DNA from: Paenarthrobacter nitroguajacolicus JCM 14115
GTDB taxonomy: Bacteria > Actinomycetota > Actinomycetes > Actinomycetales > Micrococcaceae
Assembly: GCA_001313365.1 (NCBI GenBank)
Contig: BBFS01000103.1
Coordinates: 1-17,082, forward strand
Length of the DNA stretch: 17,082 nt
Direction: 5' to 3'
The translations under genes were made by a program, and so were the position numbers. Position 1 is the first letter of the stretch. The number at the start of each line of letters is the position of its first letter. Below the pieces are notes generated by a model. That model was given only the letters and a program-made list of their open reading frames with translations. It did no database searches and was not told the DNA's origin. Shown here in pieces: positions 8,335 to 17,029 of this stretch.

Positions 8335-9487
8335 TCACGCTACGAAAAGCCTTCGCACCACACGCCCGTCGGCAAGCGCATCGAGCCTTCGTTGATCTCC
8401 GCCAGCGGCTTGGTGTCGGTGTGCAGTAGTTCCAGCGGTAGCTTTCCGTCCCTCCAGAGTTGCAGGTAGGCGGGAATGTCCCGGGCAGGCACGGAGTCCC
8501 CCCCCATGTAGGAGCCCAAAAGCCGGATACCCCTGCCGGCGAACTGCAGCGCTTGGACGTTTAGTTGCTGGTCCGGGTGTGGCAGCCCCACGGATACAAG
8601 GGCGCCACCACGGTCCAGGAGGCCAAGGCAGGACTCCATAACCTTTGCGCTGCCAACGGCCTCGACGGCCATATCAACGCCCTGCCCGGCATGCTCCGCG
8701 ACAAGCGCTGCAGCTGACTCCGGCGGACCGGCAAACCCCCCCGCACCGCATTGCAATGCCAGCTGCTGCTTTTCCTCAAGTGGGTCGATGGCGATAACAG
8801 TGGTACCGGGCACCTGAGCGGCTGCCATGACTGCCATCAGGCCCACGGCCCCCCCAAACCGAACACGATTATCGACTGCCCCCCCGGGTGGAGGTCCCCC
8901 CCGGTGTTCAGCACCGCACCGATCCCCCCCGTCAGCGCTGCGCAGCCAAACATCGCGGCAACATCCCACGGAACATCATTGTCTATGGCTACCAAGGATT
9001 CACGGGCAACGACGGCGTACTCGGAAAAGGCAGAAACCCCCCCCAGATGATGGTTGATCCGCCTGCCGTCAACGGTTTCAGAGCGGCCTCACCGTGCAGC
9101 AAGTCCCCGCGCCCGTTGGCTTCTGCGGCCCGGTGGCATAACGCCGGACGGCCGGCCGCGCAGGAACGGCACCTTCCGCAGCTTGGCACGAACACCACAA
9201 CCACGAGGTCACCCGGCACGAGGTCATCCACGCCGGCGCCAGTATCAACCACGATGCCCGCGGCCTCGTGCCCGAGCGCCATGGGCAGCGGCCTTTCCCG
9301 GGATCCGTCAACCACCGACAAGTCAGAGTGGCACAAGCTGGCGCGCTCGATCTTGATCAGAACTTCGCCGGGACGAGGATCCGGCACCGGCAAGTCCTCA
9401 AGAACCAAGGGGGTTGCTGTTGGCGTAAGGGCGGGTGGCCCCAGCACGATGAAGGACCGCGCTAAGCAACGTCCGCCCCCCCTTCAT
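8335..9487 (-). CDS. Zinc-dependent alcohol dehydrogenase (MDR superfamily), last gene of the glycerol operon
   Basis: The restored protein (about 375 residues) has the medium-chain dehydrogenase plan. The catalytic-zinc Cys lies in ASLCHSDLSVVDG, then comes MALGHEAAGIVV, then the four-Cys structural zinc loop CGRCRSCAAGRPALC, and finally the NAD-binding FGLGAVGL loop once a slip at 8849-8855 is corrected. It should oxidise an alcohol or reduce an aldehyde with NAD(P). I choose the ATG at 9487 because the N-terminus then reads LLSAVLHRAGATRPYANSNP and LVLEDLPVPDPRPGEVLIKI after correcting five G for four at 9409-9413, matching family members. This start lies 26 bases inside the ABM gene. Other slips are near 9075 and 8392. 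Runs at 8498-8505, 8879-8885, 8897-8903, 8924-8930 and 9037-9044 keep frame but add single Gly residues. Confidence 0.8.
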
Positions 9488-9770
9488 AGCTTTCCACGCG
9501 CCGGCGTTCCAACCTCGGGATGATCTGCTGGAAGCCAATGTCCTGGAAATGGACTGACTCCCGGTGCGCGGCAAACCCTGCCTCGTCTTTATAACGCTCA
9601 AGAATCACGAAGTGACCCGGGTTCTCGACACCTTGGAAATAGTCGTAGGACAGGTTGGCTGGCTCAGTCCTGCTGGCCAAGGCAAGCTCACTGAGGAAGC
9701 CAGCCACTGCACCCTCTTCACCGTCCCTGACGTGGTAATGCGCGATCACCTGAAAATAGGTTCCGGACAT
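9462..9770 (-). CDS. Antibiotic biosynthesis monooxygenase (ABM) domain protein
   Basis: A 102-residue protein with the dimeric alpha+beta barrel pattern: GTYFQVIAHYHVRDGEEGAV, SYDYFQGVENPGHFVILERY and FAAHRESVHFQDIGFQQIIP. The helix-strand order and the FVILERYKDEAGFAAH segment are typical of YgiN/quinol-monooxygenase-like ABM proteins, which need no cofactor or act on aldehydes and quinones. The ATG at 9770 is preferred to the GTG at 9776 because GAGG lies nine bases upstream of the former. It starts 33 bases after the glpP stop and its end overlaps the alcohol dehydrogenase start, so it belongs to the operon. Its role beside glycerol genes is unknown; handling a reactive carbonyl by-product is one possibility. 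Confidence 0.8.
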   Translation of the reverse strand: MSGTYFQVIAHYHVRDGEEGAVAGFLSELALASRTEPANLSYDYFQGVENPGHFVILERYKDEAGFAAHRESVHFQDIGFQQIIPRLERRRVESYEGGADVA

Positions 9771-9803
9771 GCTCACATTCCTCTTTTTCTTAGTAGATTC
9801 CGC

Positions 9804-10390
9804 TTATCGGACGGCGAGGTCCCACAACTCAGCGGCACTCGTGGATATGCCCTTGGCACCTTCCTTGAGCGCCTGGGCAACATCGGCCGCCGTCGCCACA
9901 AAACCGGCGGCAACAAACGGAGATAAGCCTTCAACTCACCCGCGGACAGATGGGACACAACCGGCCATGGCATGAGCTGCACCAAATGCGGTTTGCTCTG
10001 TTCTATGGCCACCGTGCTCCGGGGCAGGTTGGATCGGTCCGTGACGAATACCTTCTGCATGGTCACCATGCCCATGGAGTTCGCCCGCTGGATCATTGCA
10101 GTGCGGGTGCTCACCACGCCGCGGGTACCGATCTTCCTCAGGTATTCAAGAGCACCCTTGTCCTGCCCGAGGCCCGCGCAGGCATCCATGTTGACGAAAG
10201 TGAATTTGCCCGCCCGATCCAACACCTTGAGGGCACCGTCAAGCTCGTGCAGTTCCAAGTGCGCCAGAATGCAGATTCTGCAGTCGGACGTGACAAACCC
10301 CCCCGGTATCGAGTTCGCCCCCCCGAACACCGAAGCAATCACAGGGTTCCTTGTGAGCTGCACTTCCAGCTCCGGCGGGAAATCAATCAT
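9804..10390 (-). CDS. glpP: Glycerol-3-phosphate-responsive antiterminator GlpP
   Basis: The sequence follows the GlpP family from end to end: NPVIASVFGG, SDCRICILAHLELHELDG, GKFTFVNMDACAGLGQDKGA, EYLRKIGTRGVVSTRTAMIQ, ANSMGMVTMQKVFVTDRSNL and VQLMPWPV. After one slip near 9921 the end reads VAAGFVATAADVAQALKEGA and KGISTSAAELWDLAVR. In Bacillus subtilis GlpP, when bound to glycerol-3-phosphate, lets transcription pass a terminator in the leader of glp messages. Restored length is about 195 residues, close to the Bacillus protein. It sits 39 bases after the FAD oxidase gene, in the operon whose leader has an intrinsic terminator (16777-16804), so autoregulation by antitermination is a reasonable inference. 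Seven-C runs at 10298-10304 and 10318-10324 keep frame. The nearest Shine-Dalgarno is weak (GGAG, 12 bases upstream). Confidence 0.8.
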
Positions 10391-10429
10391 CAGCTAATTC
10401 TGCTCCATGGACGCCTGCCCGGGCCTGAC

Positions 10430-11967
10430 TCACAGACCCAGCTTGCCCGGGTTGAGCAGGTTTCCCGGATCCAAAGCCGCCTTGACGGTGCGCAGGACAC
10501 CGAAACCGCTACCGAGCGAAGACTCCATGTAAGGAGCACGAAGCAAACCGACTCCGTGATGATGGCTGAGTGTTGCCCGGTGTCGAATGATCACCTCATT
10601 GGCGGCGTCCCAGGCTGCCCGATACCAGTCAGCCCGGTCCTGAACATCGACGTCGCCCCGCAAGGAGAAATACAGGCAGGCGCCGTCAACATAGGCATGG
10701 GATTGGTGTGCCGACCCGGCAAGGGTGCCAGGGACGCTGTTGATGGCCTCAACAACCTCCGCGTAGATCGCCGGAAGGGCACTCCACGGGCCAATCATCT
10801 CCAAGGTGTCGGCCACGAATCCGGGGCTCCGTTTGAAGCCCTCGGCGCTCTTTCCCGTCAAGTACCGCGTGTCCAGCCAGCGCTCAAAAATGGCATCGCC
10901 GTCCAAGCGCGTGCCTGTGGAAGCACAGATCCGCTCGGCAACGGCCAGCCCGGCGTCAACCAGTTCGCCCGTCCCTTCGTCCGCCACCAGCAGCACATTG
11001 GTGTCGGGCAAGCCAAACTGCACGCCGCTCTCCAAAGCGTCGTAAAGCCGGAGCGCAGCAGGCGTTCCGCCTTGCTGCATGATCTGCCTACAGGCTTCCA
11101 GTCCGCCCGCGAAAGTGTCGAAACCGTAGGCGATTGCTTTGCCGTAACTCGGCAGACGGTGCAATTTGAAACGTACGCGGGTGATAATTCCCAGGGTGCC
11201 TTCGGAGCCGATGAACAGTTGCAGGAGGTCCGGGCCGACGGCGGAGCGGGCGCTGTCGCCCAGGGTCACAAGATCACCATTGGCCAGGACAACGTCCATG
11301 CCATAGACCATGTCCTCAACTTTGCCGTACCTGGTGGAGAGTTGTCCGGCCCCGCGGCAGGCAACCCAACCGCCCACAGTGCTGATGGCATATGACGAGG
11401 GCCAGTGCCCCATTGTCATGCCGTAGCGGGCCTGGATGGTCTCTTCGAAAACGTCGCCGAAGACACCCGCTTCCACCTCGACGATCTGGCTGGTCTCATC
11501 GAAGGAGACGAATTTATCCAAGCCACAGACGTCCAGGACAATTCCTCCGGAGACAGGCAACGCCGCCCCCCCGTGACGTTGCTCCGGCCTGCCGATACCG
11601 TCACGGGAACGTTCTTCGCGTGGGCTATGCGCATGACGGCCTGCACCTGCTCAGTGCTGGAGACGTGCACGATTACGGCGTCGGGGGGGTTGCCGGGTGT
11701 CCACTCGTTTCGGCGATCATGGTTCCGGCCCACCAGTCCCGGGTACCGTCCCGGACCAGCCCGACGTCGGTCACCACCTTCTCTGCGGCGGCAGCAAGCA
11801 GTTCCAACGTTGCTCCGTCAACCACGCAGGGGCTTGCCGAGGTGTAGTACGGCTCGCCCGGAAGTGCACCGAGCTGGCGGCATAGTGCGGCTGGGTGGGT
11901 GCCCCCCCTACGGTGTAATTACCCCCCTGTTGTAGCCCCCCCTTTTGACGGCTTCCTTGCTGATCAT
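10430..11967 (-). CDS. FAD-linked oxidase of the alkylglycerone-phosphate synthase (AGPS) type
   Basis: An FAD-binding PCMH/VAO-fold protein. The N-terminus reads MISKEAVKRG, LQQG and NYTVG, the FAD pyrophosphate region reads VTVSAGRSNVTG and ALPVSGGIVLDV, and the flavin strand has STVGGWVACRGAGQLSTRYG and FIGSEGTLGIITRVRFK. The C-terminal half has VADTLEMIGPWSALP and the triple-His motif LSHHHGVG (about 10556-10564), both features of AGPS rather than of glycolate or lactate oxidases, ending ALDPGNLLNPGKLGL. AGPS uses acyl-dihydroxyacetone phosphate, so a glycerone-phosphate-like substrate would suit the operon; the true reaction is unknown. The ATG at 11967 has GGGAG about ten bases upstream. 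Three runs break frame (seven for five): 11902-11908, 11683-11689 and 11566-11572. Restored length is about 510 residues. It begins 58 bases after the glpD stop. Confidence 0.75.
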
Positions 11968-12025
11968 TTCCGGTTGTCTCCCATCAGGATTGCGCGTTCA
12001 TACGATGTCTGGTTCTTGTAGTCAT

Positions 12026-13648
12026 TCACTTGGCTTCCACGATGCTGGCCGGTAAGTCCAGTTCCTTCATGAGTAGCTCGCCCACCCTCGCTGCCGCCGC
12101 CGCGGAGGCGTCCCGGGCCATCATCCGCGCCCGGGTTCGGCGGGAGAGGATGTCATCCACGCTCCGAGCCATCTCGTGGCGCGCCGCGTAGATAATTTCC
12201 CCCCCCTCCACATAGGGCAGGCCCTCAACGATGGGGGTGTTCAACGACGGATCCTCCGCAAGGATGTCCGTCACGAACCTGGCCTCCGTGCCGTATCTCT
12301 CACCAAGGTGGGAGGCGAGGCCCCCCAGATGCCACGACGGCTTCGGTGTCGTAGCCTGCAGCACCCAGGAGGTAGCGTTGGAGGTCCGGCAGCGACGGTT
12401 CTGGCCCAACACCTTCTGCGCTGCGTCCACTGTTTGCTGCGCCATGTGCCGGGAGGTCGTCAGCTTCCCTCCAACTACTGTCACCAATCCGTCGTGGTCC
12501 GTGCGGATTTCATGGTTGCGCTTGACCTCAATGGTCTTGCCGCCGGGCGGTGCCACCAATGGACGACAACCACCTATGCTGCCGAGTACGTCGCTTGCCT
12601 CGATGTCCATGTTCAGCGCGGTTCGGGCACCGTCCAACAGAAAGTCCATCTCGTCCCGGGTGCAATTCACGTCATCCAGATCGCCGGTGTAGTCCTCATC
12701 GGTAGTCCCGAGGTACGAGGTGTTTCCCCCCCAACGGGTAATGGTGGCTCGGCGGTTCCTGCCGGGGGACAGGGATGGTCACAGTACAGTCATTGCGGAT
12801 TTTGCTCCAGGGCACTGCGATGTGAACACCTTTGGCCGGGCGAATGCTCGGAGCATCGGCGTCCTTGGCGGCGCCGGTCCAGTCCCGGAGCCAGACTCCA
12901 GTGGCGATGACGACTGCTTTGGCGCGTGCGGCAAGTTCCCGGCCGTCTGCTTCGATGACCACACCGTCCACCTTGCCGCTGCGCCTTGTCACTTCGCTGA
13001 CTTTGGCACCGTTCAAGACCGTGGCACCGTGGAAGGCCGCTGTTCTGGCCAGCGCAAGTGTCAGCCGGGCGTCGTCTGCGCGTGCGTCGTAGTACATGAA
13101 GCCACTTTCAAGGTTTTCGGCCTTGAAGGTAGGACAGTGGGCCAGCACCTCGTTTCTACTGAGCTTCTGGTGCAGGACGCCTTCCCGCCAGCCACCGGCG
13201 AGGTCGTAGGTCCACAGCAGGCTCTCGAAACCCGCCGCCAGCCGGCGGTCGAAGACGCGTCCTGCGAGAGAACGGGGGGGAACAGGAAGGGCAACCGTTG
13301 CACCAAGTGGGCGGCGTTCTTGCGCAGCCGCTGGCGTTCCAGGAGTGAGTGCCGGACAAGGGGCAGATTTCCTTGTTCGATATAGCGAAGGCCGCCATGA
13401 ATCATCTTGGAGGATTTTGACGAAGTGCCCGAAGCAAAGTCGTCCTTCTCCAGCAACGCAACCCGGTAGCCGCGAAGGACGGCGTCCATCGCAGTGTAGG
13501 CTCCCGTGACGCCGCCGCCGACGACGATCATGTCGAACTCGCCGCCGTCAAGGGCGTCCAGCTGCTCCTTTCGGTCCAGTTTCAGTGGCGTGTCCGAGAC
13601 CATCCTGGCTCGATCCAGCTTGGGCTTGCGTGCGGGCATGGAGATCAT
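12026..13648 (-). CDS. glpD: FAD-dependent glycerol-3-phosphate dehydrogenase GlpD (frame-slipped)
   Basis: Oxidises sn-glycerol-3-phosphate to dihydroxyacetone phosphate and passes electrons to quinone at the inner membrane. The FAD fingerprint is FDMIVVGGGVTGAYTAMDAV with VALLEKDDFASGTSSKSSKM and IHGGLRYIEQGNLPLVRHSL, the GlpD signature. Further on are FMYYDARADDARLTLALART, VVIATGVWLRDW, TSYLGTTDEDYTGD, VVGGKLTTSRHMAQ, and a DAO-type C-terminal helical domain with MARSVDDILSRRTRARMMAR. I see at least four slips: near 13257, at 12764-12768 (five G for four), near 12380, and at 12321-12326 (six for five). Restored length is about 540 residues, normal for GlpD. The ATG at 13648 is chosen; TTG 13669 and ATG 13639 are alternatives. 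It follows the kinase by 72 bases. Confidence 0.85.
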
Positions 13649-13720
13649 GTGATTGTCTTTCTGGTGCAAAGTTTCTTGGTGATGGATGCCTGGGGGGGAT
13701 GCCAGCAGGCCCCCCCACTG

Positions 13721-15236
13721 TCAGTACGCAACAAGGTCAAGTTCCCTGGCTATTCGCCTGTTCCAGGTGTTCCTGCGATCCAATCGATGGTCCGGTGACA
13801 GCCGGGGTTCAAAGATTTCGCCGCCGCCGAGAGTCGCTGCAGCTGCATCGAGCGTTTCCCAAAGAAGCCCGTCCGAGCCGGCCATGAATGCTGCACCGCG
13901 AAGGCTGGCGGTCTCTGAACGGGGCAGCCGCTGCATGGGCAGGCCTGTCAGATCAGCCTGCATTTGGATCAAGGAGTCGCTGGCTGACATGCCTCCGCCG
14001 ACGGCTATCTCCGTCACGGCCAATCCGGCTACTTCCTGATTGGCTTCAACGCTGCTTGCCACCGAGTGCGCGATGCCCTCCAGGACAGCGTAGGCAAGCT
14101 CCGCGCGGGTGCTGGCCATGGACAGGCCGGTAAGTGAAGCACGGGCTGTGGGTTCCACTACCGGAATCCTGATGCCCGTCAAAGCGGGCACGAACATGAT
14201 GCCGTTTGCACTGGAGGCTTGCGATGCGAGTTCGCTGATCTGACGTGATGAGTCGAACCAGCCAAGGGTGTTGCAGATCCAGTCCAGGGCCGAACCTGTG
14301 GTGGCCGTGAATGTTTCCACGGCGTAGACGGTTTGGAAGTGCCGTCTCCAGCCCGTCAGCGTCAACGTCCCCCCCTCGTAGAGCCCGGATTTTACCGGCG
14401 GGCTGGAGCCGGTAACGAGGTCAACGAAACTTCCGGTGCCATGGACGCACATTGCCTGACCGGCGCGGAGGCAGCCCAAGCCCACCGTACCCGCGTGCTG
14501 ATCGCCCATGGCTGCCAGGATCGGCAGCTCGATACCCAGCGTTCCGGGGGTCCGTGTGCCCAAGCCGGTCGGCATCCTGGCGCAGCTCGGGCAAGAGCTC
14601 CCGCGGGAATCCGAGGGCATCGATCCACGCCATTTCATAGCTGTGCCCTGCCAGCACGTATGCGCCGGCCGACGTTGCGTTCGTAGAGGTGGCCACGTAG
14701 CTCTTTTCCCGTGTGAGGCTCCACAGCAGCCACGTCTCCACCGTGCCGAAGCCCAGCCTGTTGGCTGCCTGGGCTTCGCGGACGGCGGGGAGTTTCACGC
14801 AAATGATGGGCCGCCCACAGGTAGGGCGATCGGACGCCGGCGGGGGCGTCCAACGGAAGGCACCAGACGGTTGTCCCATTCCTTGCCCAGTTCCGCGAGT
14901 TCGGCAGCGTGGCGACTGTCCTGCCAGACCATTGCCGGCACCAAAGCCGTGCCCGTGGCAGTGTCCCAGAGCACCGCCGTCGACCTCTGCGTTGCCAGCG
15001 CAACCGCAACGAGTTCGACGCCGGCATCAGCCGCCCGGCGCACAACTATCCGGCAAGCATCAATGGTCTTCGCCAATATTTCCCCCGGCGTCCTGCTCAA
15101 CGACGCCCGGCCGGGGGGGACTGGCCACGGCGAGGTGCCGGTATTCCAGTCCATGAACCACTCCGTCACCGGTGACCCAGGCTGCGCGGGTCCCCGTGGT
15201 TCCTTCATCGATCGAGAGTATTGCTTGTTGCTTCAT
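13721..15236 (-). CDS. FGGY-family carbohydrate kinase, probably glycerol kinase (frame-slipped)
   Basis: The N-terminus QQAILSIDEGTTGTRAAWV is the FGGY phosphate-binding start. It continues with VEQDAGEILAKTIDACRIVV, AVALATQRSTAVLWDTAT, VPAMVWQDSRHAAELAEL, LGFGTVETWLLWSLT, AAMGDQHAGTVGLG, VHGTGSFVDLVTG and EIAVGGGMSASDSLIQMQAD, in family order. The kinase transfers a phosphate from ATP to a polyol or sugar. Together with GlpD and GlpP next door, glycerol is the best guess; a related polyol such as erythritol cannot be excluded, so no symbol is given. The ATG at 15236 has AAGG eight bases upstream and starts 12 bases after the transporter stop. Slips: 15082-15086 (five C for four), two between 14790 and 14870, and 14546-14550 (five G for four). 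Restored length is about 500 residues. Confidence 0.75.
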
Positions 15237-15248
15237 GGGTGTCACCTT

Positions 15249-16703
15249 CTAGACGCGGTTCAACTCTGCCTGCTGTATGTCGCTCTTGAACTGCGGGGGG
15301 GCATTCAACTCCTCATCCGGACTGACCGGTGCCCGCGTTGGGTCCCATTTGATGACGCTGCAGACCACGCAGGCGGCCAGCGGAACGATGGCCAGAATGA
15401 GGAACGTAGGTCCGAGGCCCAAATTCTGTTTGAGAAGCGGGAACACCAGCAGCCCAAGCGCGGCGCCTGTGCTGCCAAGAGCCCCCCCAATCACCCCCCC
15501 GTTGGCGCCAGCCCTGAGCTCGCTCCGGAAGGAAAGCGTGGAGATGCTCTTTCCGTTGGCCCCCGGACCGCCCGAATGGAACAGAATGAAGAGCGACGGA
15601 TGAGGAACGCGAGGACGATCGGAAGGCTCTGGTAAAAGAGTCCCAGGAGCAGCAACATGACGAAGACGGCTCCGAACCCAATGGCGGATGCCTTTCGCAA
15701 GCCGAACTTCTTGCCGATGGCCGGTGACAGGAATCCGCCGAGTATGCCGAACAGGTTGAACACCAAGGCCCCAAGCGTGGCGACCACAAAGTCCTGTCCG
15801 AAGAGAGTCAGGCTAATGATGGGCAGGTACCAGCCACGGCGAAGTACTGGATGGACTGACCTATCTGAATGGTCGCTGCCAGAATTGTGCGGGGGGGAAG
15901 ATAAATGCCCCCCCGGAAAATCAAGGCAATGTTGGCAAATCCTTTTGTTGCCTGGTTCACGATCGGGGAGCGGTCTTCAACCGGGGCGGCCGAGAATTTC
16001 TCCCCGTAGATCTTGCTCATGGAGGCTGCGGCCCGGTCCACGAGGCCCTTTCGGGCAGCCCATGTGGGACTCTCAACCATGTAAAGCAGTTGCGCAATAA
16101 ACAGCGTTAGCGCCACCACACCGGCTGAACCGACGGCGTAACGCCAGATCGACTCCCCCCCACGCCCATGTTGTAGAACATGATCGCCAACAAAAGGTTG
16201 GCGCTGACCGCGCAGTACCAAATTCCCTGCCAAGTGTTCAGCCTGCTCTTGAACGCGCGGGAGTGAACTCGGCGAGCAGCGCCATGGCGATGGCGAAATC
16301 GATGCCGTACGCGGCCCCCTACAAAGAAGCGCCCCCCCACAAGGACGAGCTCGAAGGAGGGTGCAAAGGCGGCAAAAGCGGCACCAGCGAGGGCCAGGAA
16401 CTTGGCAAAGACCAGCGGAGGAATGCGGCCCCCCACTTGTCGGCCATCCACCCGCCGATGGGGGTTGAAAACGATGGCGACCCAAGACGCCAGGGAGGTG
16501 AGGACAGCCACCTGCGTGGCGCTCAATTGAAGATCCCTGGTCATGGGGGCCAAGGCCGCGCTGAGCGCCGAGTTGGAGAAGGCATCGAGGAACAGGCCGC
16601 CCAAGGCAAGCCACCAAATCAGCCCTGCGCGCCCCGAAATCCCAGGGCGGGCGTCGATGTAGGACACAACATCGTGCACACCGCGGATAACAAAACTGGA
16701 CAT
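15249..16703 (-). CDS. MFS transporter, first gene of the glycerol operon (frame-slipped)
   Basis: A 12-helix major facilitator protein of about 485 residues. Helix 1 is GLIWWLALGGLFLDAFSNSA. The cytoplasmic loop between helices 2 and 3 carries the MFS motif A, NPIGGWMADKWGR, once the slips at 16421-16463 are corrected. A middle loop SPTWAARKGLVDRAAASM divides the two halves, as in the sugar-porter branch. The C-terminal half has VVATLGALVFNLFGILGGFL and ALGLLVFPLLKQNLGLGPTF. Slips: 16459-16463, 16429-16434, 16314-16318, near 16262, 16155-16161, near 15834 and near 15599. Start ATG 16703 has GAGAGG nine bases upstream, and that site can be hidden by pairing with two upstream segments of the leader. 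As first gene it probably imports the substrate of the operon, taking the place of a glycerol facilitator. Confidence 0.8.
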
Positions 16704-16710
16704 TTCGTCC

Positions 16711-16749
16711 GACCTCTCTGTCGGGAAACTGCCCCCCCTGTCAGAGGTC
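16711..16749 (-). promoter_or_regulatory. Shine-Dalgarno-sequestering inverted repeat in the operon leader
   Basis: In the minus-strand RNA GACCUCU (16749-16743) can pair perfectly with AGAGGUC (16717-16711), which holds the ribosome binding site of the MFS gene. The 25-base loop lies between. A second inverted pair, CUGCCC (16776-16771) with GGGCAG (16734-16729), can enclose the first segment. These compete with the terminator arm described at 16777-16804. Confidence 0.45.
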
Positions 16750-16776
16750 ACCTTTTTGGGTAGCAAAAAAGGGCAG

Positions 16777-16804
16777 AAAAAAACCTCCGACAGGAGGTCT
16801 CTTT
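16777..16804 (-). terminator. Intrinsic terminator in the leader of the glycerol operon (candidate GlpP target)
   Basis: The minus-strand RNA reads GACCUCC, loop UGUC, GGAGGU followed by a run of seven U in total. The core stem is six bases (ACCUCC with GGAGGU) and can extend through G-U and A-U pairs to about twelve. It lies 74 bases before the MFS start codon and a few bases after the predicted transcription start, so it is an attenuator and not the end of another gene: the gene to its right is divergent. In the glp leaders of Bacillus, GlpP acts on just such a terminator. Confidence 0.7.
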
Positions 16805-16823
16805 TCTAACCCTGATGAATGAG

Positions 16824-16853
16824 ATCTTAGTCATATTCCGTTCCGCATTGCAA
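16824..16853 (-). promoter_or_regulatory. Candidate promoter of the glycerol operon
   Basis: Minus-strand -35 TTGCAA (16853-16848) and -10 TAAGAT (16829-16824) are 18 bases apart. Each matches four of six consensus bases. Transcription would start near 16817, giving a leader of about 113 bases that contains the terminator and the sequestering repeat. Confidence 0.45.
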
Positions 16854-16884
16854 GGGAACAGTCGTCCGGGGGGCGCCGAAAAAG

Positions 16885-16903
16885 TCTTGAGGTTTTCTTG
16901 AGG
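16885..16903. repeat. Two direct repeats TCTTGAGG with 11-base spacing
   Basis: TCTTGAGG occurs at 16885-16892 and 16896-16903, so the copies are one helical turn apart. They lie just upstream of a TTGACC hexamer (16909-16914) that could be a -35 element for the gene starting at 17030. Further TTCTTG copies occur at 16929 and 16955. Direct repeats with 11-base phasing are typical of response-regulator sites; no regulator is identified here. Confidence 0.35.
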
Positions 16904-17029
16904 AATTGTTGACCGAACACAGGATTTGTTCTTGATCCGGGCCCTGCACAGTAGTTCTTGTCAGCCAGAGAGGCTGGAAAACGAACGGCCGGCCGGACCA
17001 CGGTGGCCTCCCGAAAGGACCATACTCAG

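Noticed and set aside
9950..11395. Long plus-strand open frame of 481 codons opposite the glpP and FAD oxidase genes
   Set aside because: It has no recognisable domains, runs antisense to two clear protein families and shows the shadow-frame composition common in GC-rich DNA.
14508..15635. Plus-strand open frame of 375 codons opposite the kinase and transporter
   Set aside because: Antisense to two recognised genes, no ribosome binding site and no domain; the apparent length comes from GC-rich codon bias.
12026..16703. Programmed frameshifting or genuine pseudogenes as the reason for the broken frames
   Set aside because: The slips hit nearly every gene in the window, lie mostly at G/C runs, and restoring them gives complete family-length proteins with sensible stop/start overlaps, so sequence error is the simpler reading.
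300..16870. Phase-variable G/C tracts
   Set aside because: Phase variation uses a few long tracts in surface or modification genes. Here short runs are spread over housekeeping enzymes, intergenic DNA and regulators alike.
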